From Thermoplasmata archaeon (GTDB lineage: Archaea; Thermoplasmatota; Thermoplasmata; Lutacidiplasmatales; UBA184), in the NCBI GenBank assembly GCA_022749895.1, contig JAKIWS010000012.1, positions 1 to 42,931 of the forward strand: a DNA stretch of 42,931 nt, given 5' to 3'. The position numbers and the translations under genes were made by a program. Shown one piece after another: positions 1 to 7,300 of the stretch. The notes under the pieces are model-generated. The model made no database searches, was not told the origin of the DNA, and saw only the letters and a program-made list of their open reading frames with translations. Position 1 is the first letter of the stretch. Each line of letters starts with the position of its first letter.

Positions 1-506
1 CCGATGGCAAGGGCGAGCTCCAGGAACGGCTTCGGAAGCCGGCCGCCCAACCGACGGCGCCCCTGTTCGAGCAGCGCGGGGACCGCTTCCAAGGTCCGCG
101 CCATCGCCGCGACCCGCTGGTCGAGCGGAGCGTACTCCCGGACCATGTACGGCGTCAGCGAGATGGTGCCGAGGAACGACATCGGGTTCCGTTCGAGCTC
201 GCGCGCCTCGACGAGGTCGAACCGCGGGCTCTCGAGGAGCAGCTCGAGGAGTTGCCCATCCAGCGCGCGTCCGTCTCCGTCGCGTTCCGACCGGGGCGCT
301 CGGAGGCGGGCGAGGAGGCGGTCGCTCTCCGCGAGCCACTTCTCGGTGAACGCCTCGCTCAGGTCCGGGAGACGACCGTCGTACTGGTGGAGCCCAAGGA
401 ACACCGCGTACCCGGGTTGCAGGCGGAAGACGTGGTCGACGACCGACCGCTCGAGCTCGGTGGGTTCGGTCGGCGACGGGGGAACTGGGTGGGGGGTCGC
501 TTCCAT
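1..506 (-). CDS. DUF885-family protein, N-terminal part only
   Basis: The reverse frame opens at the ATG at 506 and stays open to the window edge, giving the first 168 residues. The early segment GYAVFLGLHQYDG, followed by long Leu/Glu/Arg-rich helices, resembles the start of DUF885 proteins, a mostly uncharacterised, peptidase-like family. Any catalytic motifs would lie beyond the window, so activity cannot be judged. A TATA-like TTATAG (plus-strand 548-553) sits about 42 nt upstream of the start. It is transcribed in the same direction as the zinc-ribbon gene behind it, with about 115 nt between them. The family call rests on general resemblance only. Confidence 0.6.
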   Translation of the reverse strand, partial: MEATPHPVPPSPTEPTELERSVVDHVFRLQPGYAVFLGLHQYDGRLPDLSEAFTEKWLAESDRLLARLRAPRSERDGDGRALDGQLLELLLESPRFDLVEARELERNPMSFLGTISLTPYMVREYAPLDQRVAAMARTLEAVPALLEQGRRRLGGRLPKPFLELALAI

Positions 507-620
507 CCGCGATCGCGCCTCGGTCGGCGCTTCGACCCGGGGGCGGGCTATAACCTCGAGCGTTCGGCGGAAACGGCGCGGGCGAGGCGTTCCTTGACTG
601 GGCGGAAGCCCGATGCGCGA

Positions 621-1097
621 TCAGTCGCGCCAGATCATCCGGCACCTCGGGCAGAACGACCCTTCCATCGGCGTGCCGCAGAGGAAGCAGTCGACGAGCG
701 GCGATCGGGCGGCCGCCGGCGGCGGGGCCGCGGCGGTATCGGCCTCGGGCAGCGGGGGCGGAGGCCGGGAGGCCGTGGACGGAGGCGGGGCGATGGAGTC
801 GCCCGTTGCCGCCGCCGGGACCGGCGGCGCGGGTGCGGACGCCGTGGGAAGGTCGGGTAGCGGTGATGCAGGATTCGGATCGGCGTCCGCGACGGGGCGC
901 GTCGGGTTCTCGTCCGCCGCCTCGACGGGCGCGGCATCCCCGGTTCCGACCTCCGCCACCTCCTCCGGCGGCGCCTCGGTGGCGTCGTCCGGAAGCGGTT
1001 CCACGAGCTCGGGCACCTCGTCCGGATTCTCGTCCAGCGGTTCTTCCGGGACCTCGTCGGCCTTCTCCCGGCGGAACCGGCGGAAGAAACCGGACAT
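621..1097 (-). CDS. Zinc-ribbon protein with long acidic/proline-rich linker
   Basis: 158 residues. It starts with a short basic segment (MSGFFRRFRREK), continues as about 110 residues of low-complexity Glu/Asp/Pro/Ala sequence, and ends in a compact zinc ribbon with Cys137, Cys140, Cys149 and Cys152 (CxxC-x8-CxxC). The ribbon at the extreme C-terminus probably binds one zinc ion, and the middle is probably disordered. Function unknown; archaeal genomes carry many such ribbon proteins as adaptors or nucleic-acid binders. The ATG at 1097 is supported by a TATA box about 28 nt upstream that it appears to share with the divergent RidA gene. An overlapping 599-codon frame on the other strand is rejected because this frame carries the clear zinc ribbon. 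Confidence 0.75.
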   Translation of the reverse strand: MSGFFRRFRREKADEVPEEPLDENPDEVPELVEPLPDDATEAPPEEVAEVGTGDAAPVEAADENPTRPVADADPNPASPLPDLPTASAPAPPVPAAATGDSIAPPPSTASRPPPPLPEADTAAAPPPAAARSPLVDCFLCGTPMEGSFCPRCRMIWRD

Positions 1098-1122
1098 GGC
1101 TCGGACTAGCGGGTCGGTAGCC

Positions 1123-1128
1123 TATAAA
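1123..1128. promoter_or_regulatory. Shared TATA box of a divergent gene pair
   Basis: TATAAA on the plus strand (TTTATA on the minus strand). It lies about 25 nt before the RidA ATG at 1151 and about 28 nt before the zinc-ribbon ATG at 1097. That is archaeal TATA-to-start spacing on both sides, so a single AT element between two GC-rich flanks seems to direct leaderless transcription both ways. Inferred from spacing only. Confidence 0.65.
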
Positions 1129-1150
1129 CTGACGGCCGGATGCCGACCGC

Positions 1151-1615
1151 ATGCCCACTCCCCCCTCGGTCCGGCTGCGCGAACTGGGGCTCGAGCTTCC
1201 CGAGCCCGCCGCGCCGGCCGGTTCGTACGCGCCGGCCGTCGTCGACGGCGATCACGTCTGGGTCTCCGGCCAGATCGTCTCGCACGAGGGAAAGGCCCGG
1301 CCGAGCGGCAAGGTCGACCGCGACGTCGACCTCGCCGGGGCGAAGGCCGTCGCCGGCCAGGCGACCTTGCAGGGGTTGGCCGCGATCGCCCGCGTCGTCG
1401 GGGGGATCGACCGCATCCGCCGGATCGTCCGCGTGGGCGTCTACGTCGCCTCGTCGGAGGGGTTCACGCGGCAGCACGAGGTCGGGAACGGGGCGACCGA
1501 GCTGCTCATCGAGCTGTTCGGCGAAGACGGTCGCCCGTCCCGCGCGTCGATGGGGGTCTACGCGCTCCCCCTCAACGCGCCCGTCGAGATCGACCTGCTG
1601 GCGCGGATCGGCTGA
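1151..1615 (+). CDS. RidA-family protein (YjgF/YER057c/UK114)
   Basis: 154 residues, typical RidA length. RidA proteins form trimers and hydrolyse reactive enamine/imine intermediates released by PLP enzymes. Family marks are the VSGQI strand near residue 38, the long central helix, and the C-terminal SRASMGVYALPLNAPVEID block, in which Arg131 matches the substrate-carboxylate-binding arginine. The early residues (GLELP.P..P.GSYAPAV) also fit the family. The ATG at 1151 is about 25 nt after the TATA box at 1123. Stops 9 nt before flpA, so the two are probably co-transcribed. The exact Rid subgroup and substrate are not determined. Confidence 0.9.
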   Translation: MPTPPSVRLRELGLELPEPAAPAGSYAPAVVDGDHVWVSGQIVSHEGKARPSGKVDRDVDLAGAKAVAGQATLQGLAAIARVVGGIDRIRRIVRVGVYVASSEGFTRQHEVGNGATELLIELFGEDGRPSRASMGVYALPLNAPVEIDLLARIG

Positions 1616-1624
1616 GCCGCGCCC

Positions 1625-2281
1625 GTGGAACCGACCGCGTGGCCGGGCGTCTTCCGGTTGGGCCGCGACCTGTTCACCGTGAACGGCGCGCCCGGCCACC
1701 GCGTCTACGGCGAAGAGCTCCGCACCGAGCGGTCGACGGAGTACCGGAAATGGGACCCGTTCCGGTCGAAGCTCGCCGCCCTCCTCGTCAAGTCCCCGCG
1801 CCAGCTCGACCTCGCACCGACCGCCCGGCTCCTCTACCTCGGAGGCGCGCACGGGACGACCGCGAGCCATCTCGCGGACCTCAACCCGGACGGCCGGCTG
1901 TTCGTCGTGGAGAAGAGCCCGACCGCGTTCCCGACCCTGCTCGAGGTCGCGCGCACGCGCGACAACCTCCTTCCGATCCTGGCCGACGCGCAGCTCCCCG
2001 AACGGTACGCGGCGGACGTCGGTCCGGTCGGGTTCGTGTACCAGGACATCGCGCAGCGGGCGCAGGCGCGGATCTTCCTCGAGAACTCCTCCGCGCTCCT
2101 CACGCCCGGCGGTCGGGGGATCCTGATGCTCAAGGTCCGCTCCGTCTCCCAGTCGACGCCCGCGCGTCGCGTGCTCAACGACGCCTGTCGGGAACTCGAG
2201 GCCGGGGGACTGCGGGTCCTCGAAACCGTCGATCTCGCCCCGTTCGCGCGCGAACACCACGCCGTGATCCTGCGCGGCTGA
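1625..2281 (+). CDS. flpA: Fibrillarin-like rRNA/tRNA 2'-O-methyltransferase
   Basis: 218 residues, normal for archaeal fibrillarin. FlpA is the SAM-dependent methyltransferase of box C/D sRNPs that methylates rRNA and tRNA at guide-specified positions. The SAM-binding loop is YLGGAHGTT (71-79), followed by VVEKS (94-98), the LLPILADAQLPERY block (115-128), VYQDIAQRAQ (138-147) and MLKVRS (168-173), all in family order. The SAM loop is slightly divergent, with Gly-Ala-His where Ala-Ala-Ser is common. Start is GTG, 9 nt after ridA. The partner scaffold Nop5, often adjacent in other archaea, is absent from the window. Confidence 0.92.
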   Translation: MEPTAWPGVFRLGRDLFTVNGAPGHRVYGEELRTERSTEYRKWDPFRSKLAALLVKSPRQLDLAPTARLLYLGGAHGTTASHLADLNPDGRLFVVEKSPTAFPTLLEVARTRDNLLPILADAQLPERYAADVGPVGFVYQDIAQRAQARIFLENSSALLTPGGRGILMLKVRSVSQSTPARRVLNDACRELEAGGLRVLETVDLAPFAREHHAVILRG

Positions 2282-2319
2282 AGCGCCAGATTCCACCGTT
2301 CACGACTCCGGCCGTCGGC

Positions 2320-2324
2320 AAATA
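2320..2324 (+). promoter_or_regulatory. TATA-like box of the type IV secretion-like operon
   Basis: AAATA inside CAAATACC, about 27 nt upstream of the GTG at 2349, in an otherwise very GC-rich gap after flpA. Its spacing supports the 2349 start and a leaderless or near-leaderless transcript for the operon. Confidence 0.5.
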
Positions 2325-2348
2325 CCGGGGGCCCCCGTCGGCGCCCCG

Positions 2349-4616
2349 GTGGTGGCCGTGCGGACCTGCTCGACCCGAAGCGCCCGACCGTCGCGAACGA
2401 CCCCGTGGCTGATCGTCCTCGTGGTCGCCGCCGTCGGGGGGGCCGGTCTCGTCCTCCTCTCCTCGTCGCCCACGCGGCCCCCGGCATCGCTCGCGCGGGC
2501 CGCCTCGGTGTCGGGAACGACGCTCGATCCCACGCTACCGATCTCCCCGGGCACCTGGACGATGGCCGCCGGCACGCACGCCGTCTTCTCGGCGACCTTG
2601 GGCAACCTGCCGTCCGGCTGTGCGATCGTCGCACTCGAGGTCACCTGGAGCTTGCCGGGTATCGCGAGCCAAGACGGGTTCCTCAACTCCAGTAGCGGCC
2701 TCCAGGTCGAGCTCCTCACCTTCGCGGGGGCCGGAGGTCCGGCCTCCGTGGCCGCGACCGGCACCGGCGAGGTCGCCTGCAACGGCCAGCTCTACGGGGT
2801 CGGCCCCAGCGGAACGGCGGAGGTCACGATCGTCCCGAGCCTCGCCCTCGGGTCGCCGGTGGTCGCGCCGGACCCCGCGACCGTCGGCTCGCTCGTCACG
2901 CTCGAAGAGACGGTGGCGGGAGGAGTGGCCCCCTACGCGATCACCCTGGATTTCGGCGACGGGACGTCGGGTTCAACGTCGCTGGCGGCGCCGGGTCCCC
3001 TCGTCGTCGTCCACCGGTACCTCGAGGGACGGTTCTCCCCCCTCTGGTCGATCGTCGATGGGATCGGCGACGTCGGTCGGGCCGAGCCGATGCAGCCCCT
3101 CGTCGTGACCAACATCCTCGCGGTCGTGATCACCCCCTCGGCCCGTACGGTCGACGTCGGAGTGTCGACGACCTTCATCGCAAACATCACGGGGGGCAGC
3201 CCCCCGTTCGCCGTCAGCTGGACCTTCTCGACCGGCGGATTCGGGCTCGGTCCGAGCTGGACCGTCATCCCGTCGGCGCCCGGGACGATCGACGTCCGCG
3301 CGGTCGTCGTCGACGCGGGCGGGGCGAGCGCGGCGAGCGATGCGACGCTCCGCGTAGCCCCTCCCCTGAGACTCGAGGAATCGACCGTGACGCCGACCGG
3401 GGACGTGGGGCGGTCGATCCCTTTCTTCGTCAACGTGACCGGGGGCGTCGCCCCGTTCACCGTCACCTGGGGGCCTGTGGGCGGCGTCGCCAACCGGAGC
3501 GCGGCGCTGACCGCGGACGGATGGTACGTGGAACCGGCGGTCGCACCGACCGTAGGTACCCTCTGGATGACCGCCTTGGCGGTCGACGCCGACGGGGCGC
3601 GCGTCACCACGACCTCCGCGATCGCCGAGATCTACCCGCCCCCGGGACTCACCCTCGCAACCGGCTCGCTCGTGGTGGAAGCGGGTCATCCTCTGCTGGT
3701 GGGCGGCCTGCTCACGGGCGGGGCGCCCCCGCTCGCCTGGAGCCTCAGCCCGTCGCTCCCGGTCAACACCACGAGCCCCGCCACCGGCACGATGAACGGC
3801 ACGGGGGCGTTCTCGTTCCGGGCGACCCCCGTCACCGGGGGGAACCTCACCATCCTCGGCACGGCGCGCGACGCGGCCGGGGCGATCGCGAGCGCGAATG
3901 TGACGGTCCGCGTCCTCCCCCCGGTCCTGGTCGCGCTGTTGCCCGTCCCGACGTTGTCGGTCGGGAGCGCGGCGACGTTGTCCGCCGACATCGGCGGGGG
4001 TCAGCCACCGTACGCGTACGCCGTCACCGTGAGCGACGGGGAGCGACTTCTCGGCAACCTCTCCGGAGGCGGGCCGGTCGACTTCACCATCGCACCCCGC
4101 GTGACCGGCTACATCGAACTGCACGTCGTCGTGACCGACGTTCTCGGCGGCCGCACCGACGTCGCGCTCACTGGGGTCGTGGCAGCGGGAGGCCCCGCGT
4201 CGACGCCGCCCGGCACGACGCCCCCGACCGGGTCGGCCGCGGCTCCCTCCGTGGGCGCCCCGACGTGGGTCGCCGCGATCCTCGGGGCGGGGGGCGTCGT
4301 GGCCGCGATCCTCCTCCCCCGCCGACGGCGGCGCAAGCGGGGCGGCGAATCGAGCGGGCGCGCCGAGGCGATGCAGTCGGTCCGTCGGTACCTCCAGGAA
4401 TCCGAAGGGCTCGACCGGACCACGCTCTACTTCCTCGCCGAGGACGACGGCATCTCCGAAACGGCGACGGACGACGCGCTCCGCCGGTGGATGCGCTCGG
4501 GCCGCATCCGGACCGGGCCCGGACCGGACGAAGAGGAGCTGTTCACCTGGGGCGGAGCTGCGAGCGGGGTCCCCGACCGACGCCCCGCGGCCGACCGGGA
4601 GGAGTCCGACCCATGA
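2349..4616 (+). CDS. PKD-repeat surface protein with cytoplasmic winged-helix-like tail
   Basis: 755 residues. An N-terminal membrane helix (about 20-39) is followed by about 590 extracytoplasmic residues with at least five PKD/Ig-like modules. The first holds the classic FGDG motif near residue 200, and later ones begin with GG(S/V/A/Q)PP(F/Y/L) turns. A Pro/Thr linker leads to a second membrane helix (about 638-656) ended by a run of arginines, then about 90 cytoplasmic residues with helix-helix-hairpin character (RRYLQESEGLDRTTLYFL ... RWMRSGRIRTG), like a small winged-helix domain. Several NxS/T sequons fit surface glycosylation. It is the first operon gene; its TGA overlaps the next ATG (ATGA). 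Likely an adhesin or cell-recognition subunit that may also signal inward. No database match could be run. Confidence 0.75.
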   Translation: MVAVRTCSTRSARPSRTTPWLIVLVVAAVGGAGLVLLSSSPTRPPASLARAASVSGTTLDPTLPISPGTWTMAAGTHAVFSATLGNLPSGCAIVALEVTWSLPGIASQDGFLNSSSGLQVELLTFAGAGGPASVAATGTGEVACNGQLYGVGPSGTAEVTIVPSLALGSPVVAPDPATVGSLVTLEETVAGGVAPYAITLDFGDGTSGSTSLAAPGPLVVVHRYLEGRFSPLWSIVDGIGDVGRAEPMQPLVVTNILAVVITPSARTVDVGVSTTFIANITGGSPPFAVSWTFSTGGFGLGPSWTVIPSAPGTIDVRAVVVDAGGASAASDATLRVAPPLRLEESTVTPTGDVGRSIPFFVNVTGGVAPFTVTWGPVGGVANRSAALTADGWYVEPAVAPTVGTLWMTALAVDADGARVTTTSAIAEIYPPPGLTLATGSLVVEAGHPLLVGGLLTGGAPPLAWSLSPSLPVNTTSPATGTMNGTGAFSFRATPVTGGNLTILGTARDAAGAIASANVTVRVLPPVLVALLPVPTLSVGSAATLSADIGGGQPPYAYAVTVSDGERLLGNLSGGGPVDFTIAPRVTGYIELHVVVTDVLGGRTDVALTGVVAAGGPASTPPGTTPPTGSAAAPSVGAPTWVAAILGAGGVVAAILLPRRRRRKRGGESSGRAEAMQSVRRYLQESEGLDRTTLYFLAEDDGISETATDDALRRWMRSGRIRTGPGPDEEELFTWGGAASGVPDRRPAADREESDP

Positions 4617-4996
4617 AGCTCGGCGGCGGTCGCGGTTCCGGCGCCTGGATCGCGGTGCCGTTCGTAGTGGCGCTCCTCACCACTCCGTCGCCCGGGGTCC
4701 CGCGGCCGGGGGCCGATGCGGGATCCACTCCGTTCGCCGTCGGGGAGAACGGCACCGCGGTCGGCAACTTCTCCGCCGCGATCGGCCGGCTCGTCACGTT
4801 GGTCGGAGCAGCGGGCGGCGGCCTCCTCGCGCTCGTGTGGACGCGCGTCGCCCTGAGTTGGTTCTCCAACGACCTCTCGAAGAAGGTGCAGGCCAAGGAC
4901 CGGGCGCGGGACGCGCTCATCGGAACGTTGCTGTTCGTCGCCGCCCTGAGCGGTCTCCTCTGGGCGCTGGCGCGGTGGGTCGTCGGCGGCGGCTGA
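4613..4996 (+). CDS. VirB2/TrbC-like pilin subunit (two-helix)
   Basis: 127 residues with the architecture of conjugative-pilus subunits. There is a signal-peptide-like N-terminus (helix about 11-25, small residues near 35), a short mature head, a first helix (about 57-80, rich in Gly/Ala/Leu), a short positive loop (DLSKKVQAKDRARD, about 88-101), a second helix (about 102-122) and almost no tail. VirB2 pilins and the archaeal CedA1/TedC proteins are built this way. It overlaps the upstream PKD gene by 4 nt and lies 17 nt before the VirB6-like gene, as expected for an operon encoding a pilus plus channel. Sequence alone does not prove filament formation; a small accessory membrane protein is the alternative. 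Confidence 0.68.
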   Translation: MKLGGGRGSGAWIAVPFVVALLTTPSPGVPRPGADAGSTPFAVGENGTAVGNFSAAIGRLVTLVGAAGGGLLALVWTRVALSWFSNDLSKKVQAKDRARDALIGTLLFVAALSGLLWALARWVVGGG

Positions 4997-5013
4997 ACCG
5001 CGCGGAGCGCTCC

Positions 5014-6159
5014 GTGACCGACCTCAACCAGGTGATCCAGACGCTCCTCTTCGCCATCTTCGCCGGCCTCACCGCCGTGCTCGCGGCGATCATCGGACCG
5101 ACGTACGACAACCTCCTCGTCCCCGAGCTCGCCCCCTCGGCACTGTACCCGTCGTTTCCCGCGTCGGGGGGCGGCGCCGGCTCGTTCCTCGCCCGCGCGG
5201 GAGATTTCAGCGGCTTCCTGGTCGTCCACCTCGTCGATCCCGCGCTCGGCCTCGTCGCCGTCGGGGTCGGGGTGCTGTACCTCGCCCGCGCGACCTCCGC
5301 GCGGCTCACCGACCGCACCCAGGCGATGTTGCCCCGGCTCGTCGTCGCGGCGCTCCTCGCGAACTTCACGCTCCCGGTGGCGGGCGCGATCTTCGCGATC
5401 GCGGGGGCGACGTACCCGGTCATCGAAGGCTACGACCACGGATCGTGGCAGCATTGGGTCAACCTCGCCGGGTTCGGTGCGTTCTCCTTCTCCTGGGACA
5501 ACGGCGTCCTCGCCTTCGTCGTCTCGTTCCTCCTATTCTCCCTCGTTCTGCTTCTCACCGCCGCGGTCGCGCTGCGCGACGCCATGCTCGCCGTGCTCGT
5601 CGTCCTCCTCCCCGTGGCGACGCTCCTCTGGCCGCTCCCGACGTTCGCGCCGCTCGCGCGCCGTGCGTGGCTGCTGTTCGTCGAGCTCGCGTTCCTCCCG
5701 TGCGTCGTCGTCGTCCCGCTCGAACTCGCCGTTGGCGCTCCGAACATCCTCCTGCTCCTCGGCTACCTCACGGTCGCCGTCTCCGCGCCCTCCCTGATCA
5801 GCCTCGCCGGGGCGCCGCTCCGCGAGGCCGGATTTCCGAGCGGGGGCGCCGGGCTCGTCGGGGGCCTCCAGCGGGGCCTCCTCCTCGGCTCCTCCGGGAG
5901 CGGAGGGTACCTGCGGCCGCTCGCGGCCGGCGGTCGCGCGGGGCGGGCCGGTCCCATCGCGGGGTCGCTTGCCCGAACGGCGACGGCGATCACGCTACCG
6001 GCCTCGATCCCGGCGCTCAGTGCCGAAGCGATCGGATGGGGGGCCCACCAACTGATCCACCACCTCCCGAAGGCGATCCGAGCGGCGCGAGGCCGTGACC
6101 GGTTCCCACCGGTGAGGGCCGCGAACGGCCTCGCGGTGAGCGGGGCGGGCGAACCGTGA
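5014..6159 (+). CDS. VirB6/CedA-like polytopic membrane channel protein
   Basis: 381 residues with about seven predicted membrane helices (roughly 7-28, 67-91, 105-128, 163-187, 190-208, 218-238, 242-262) and a basic, Gly-rich cytoplasmic C-terminal 100 residues. VirB6/TrbL proteins form the inner-membrane core of type IV secretion channels, and CedA and TedA are the archaeal DNA-import counterparts. Assignment rests on topology and on its place between a VirB2-like pilin and PrgI/VirB4-like genes, because this family is poorly conserved in sequence. The start is GTG at 5014, the best in-frame choice after the pilin stop. Its TGA overlaps the next GTG (GTGA). Confidence 0.65.
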   Translation: MTDLNQVIQTLLFAIFAGLTAVLAAIIGPTYDNLLVPELAPSALYPSFPASGGGAGSFLARAGDFSGFLVVHLVDPALGLVAVGVGVLYLARATSARLTDRTQAMLPRLVVAALLANFTLPVAGAIFAIAGATYPVIEGYDHGSWQHWVNLAGFGAFSFSWDNGVLAFVVSFLLFSLVLLLTAAVALRDAMLAVLVVLLPVATLLWPLPTFAPLARRAWLLFVELAFLPCVVVVPLELAVGAPNILLLLGYLTVAVSAPSLISLAGAPLREAGFPSGGAGLVGGLQRGLLLGSSGSGGYLRPLAAGGRAGRAGPIAGSLARTATAITLPASIPALSAEAIGWGAHQLIHHLPKAIRAARGRDRFPPVRAANGLAVSGAGEP

Positions 6160-6935
6160 GCGGGCCGGACGGTCCCCCCTTGCTCCGTCTGAGCGCGGCG
6201 ATTCCCCGATCGCCCTCGCTCGGGCCGTTCGCGTCGGCCCGGGACGCGCTCAAGTTCCTCGCCTACGCCGTCGTCGGCGCGGTCGTGGCCGGGTTCGTGA
6301 GCCCGTGGGCGTGGCTCCCGTTCCTGGCCGTCGGGTTCGCGGTCGGGGCCCGACGGTCCGACGGGGCCGGATTCGACCGTCGCGTCGCCGACTTCCTGGG
6401 CTGGGCGATCCGGTGTCGGGGTCGGGCGGGCGGATCGACGGCGCGTTCCCGGCGCCCGGTGCGCGAAGGGCGGGCCGTCGCGGAGGTCGGCGCGGGGACG
6501 GCGGTCGCGATCCTCCGCAGCGAAGGGATCCCGGTCGCGTTCCTACCCCCGACGAACGCGCGCGACCTGTTCGCGGAGTACTGTCGCCTCCTCGGGAGTC
6601 TCGACGGGGGCGTGGCGCTCCTCGTCCGGGGTCGACCCCTCGCCACGCGCACGCTCCTCCCGCGGACCGGGCCCGGAGCGCCGGAGGAGGTCGCGGCGCG
6701 CCGCGGCTACGCGGAGATGCTCGGGCTGCTCGGTCGCCACCGGCGGCGGCGGGAGGTGTTGATCGCTCTCGGAGGACCGACCGGCTCGGCCGCCGCGTTG
6801 AGCCAGATCGAACGGCGGACCGGCGACCTGCAAGATCGCCTCGGGACCCTGGGCATCGTCAGCGAGCGGCTCCGAGGGCCGTCCCTCGCCGAGGGGCTGG
6901 TCGCGTTCGGATGGCCCGCGGGGGGGTCGACGTGA
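6156..6935 (+). CDS. PrgI/VirB3-like protein with VirB4-N-terminal-like domain
   Basis: 259 residues in two parts. Residues 1-90 have a polar N-terminus, two adjacent membrane helices (31-49 and 50-66) and a short amphipathic segment ending in basic residues, the layout of PrgI/VirB3 subunits. Residues 105-259 are soluble, opening with a strand pair (VAILRSEGIPVAFLPP), then helix and strand (GVALLVRGRPL), then long Arg-rich helices. This resembles the substrate-side N-terminal domain of VirB4/TraC ATPases. VirB3-VirB4 fusions are known; here the split may fall differently, with the VirB4-N part on the PrgI protein. Overlaps both neighbours by 4 nt. The domain assignment is by pattern and context. 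Confidence 0.6.
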   Translation: MSGPDGPPLLRLSAAIPRSPSLGPFASARDALKFLAYAVVGAVVAGFVSPWAWLPFLAVGFAVGARRSDGAGFDRRVADFLGWAIRCRGRAGGSTARSRRPVREGRAVAEVGAGTAVAILRSEGIPVAFLPPTNARDLFAEYCRLLGSLDGGVALLVRGRPLATRTLLPRTGPGAPEEVAARRGYAEMLGLLGRHRRRREVLIALGGPTGSAAALSQIERRTGDLQDRLGTLGIVSERLRGPSLAEGLVAFGWPAGGST

Positions 6936-7300
6936 GAGGGCGTTCCACGCCGCAGGTCCCCTCCAGCCTCCTCGGGACGATCGCGCTGTACGCCGTCTTG
7001 GCCGGAGGTCTCTCGATAGTAGAACCGTACTTCATCGGGCTCACCGGGACCCTGGCGGCGATCGGCGCGGTCGTATGGGCGGTGCGCCGGCCGGGACGCT
7101 CCGTCGCGGGATCGGCGCCGCCCCAGTGGGGTCGGCGACCGTGGCTGCTCGCGCTCCCGGCGACGGCGGGGGGATGGGTCGTCGCCCTCGGCGCCCAAGG
7201 ACCCTGGGCGCTCGGCCGGGGACCGGCGCTCGCCCTGGCGTGCATCGCTCTGTGGCTGTCGCGTCGATCGGGGACGATGCGCTCCGCGGGTGGGCCATGA
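6932..7300 (+). CDS. Small polytopic membrane protein of the T4SS-like operon
   Basis: 122 residues with about four hydrophobic segments (near 14-32, 34-51, 70-88 and 94-109) joined by short basic loops. No family recognised. The GTG at 6932 overlaps the upstream TGA by 4 nt and the gene ends in an ATGA overlap with the VirB4 gene, so it is translationally coupled on both sides and probably part of the same membrane complex. An in-frame ATG at 6911 is an alternative start adding seven residues. Ced systems also carry small membrane subunits, which makes a channel-accessory role plausible but unproven. Confidence 0.7.
   Translation: MRGRSTPQVPSSLLGTIALYAVLAGGLSIVEPYFIGLTGTLAAIGAVVWAVRRPGRSVAGSAPPQWGRRPWLLALPATAGGWVVALGAQGPWALGRGPALALACIALWLSRRSGTMRSAGGP

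Noticed and set aside
613-2412. 599-codon open frame on the plus strand across 613-2412
   Set aside because: It runs against the zinc-ribbon gene and out of frame through RidA and FlpA, both with clear family motifs. Its Arg/Gly/Pro-rich translation is typical of a GC-driven shadow.
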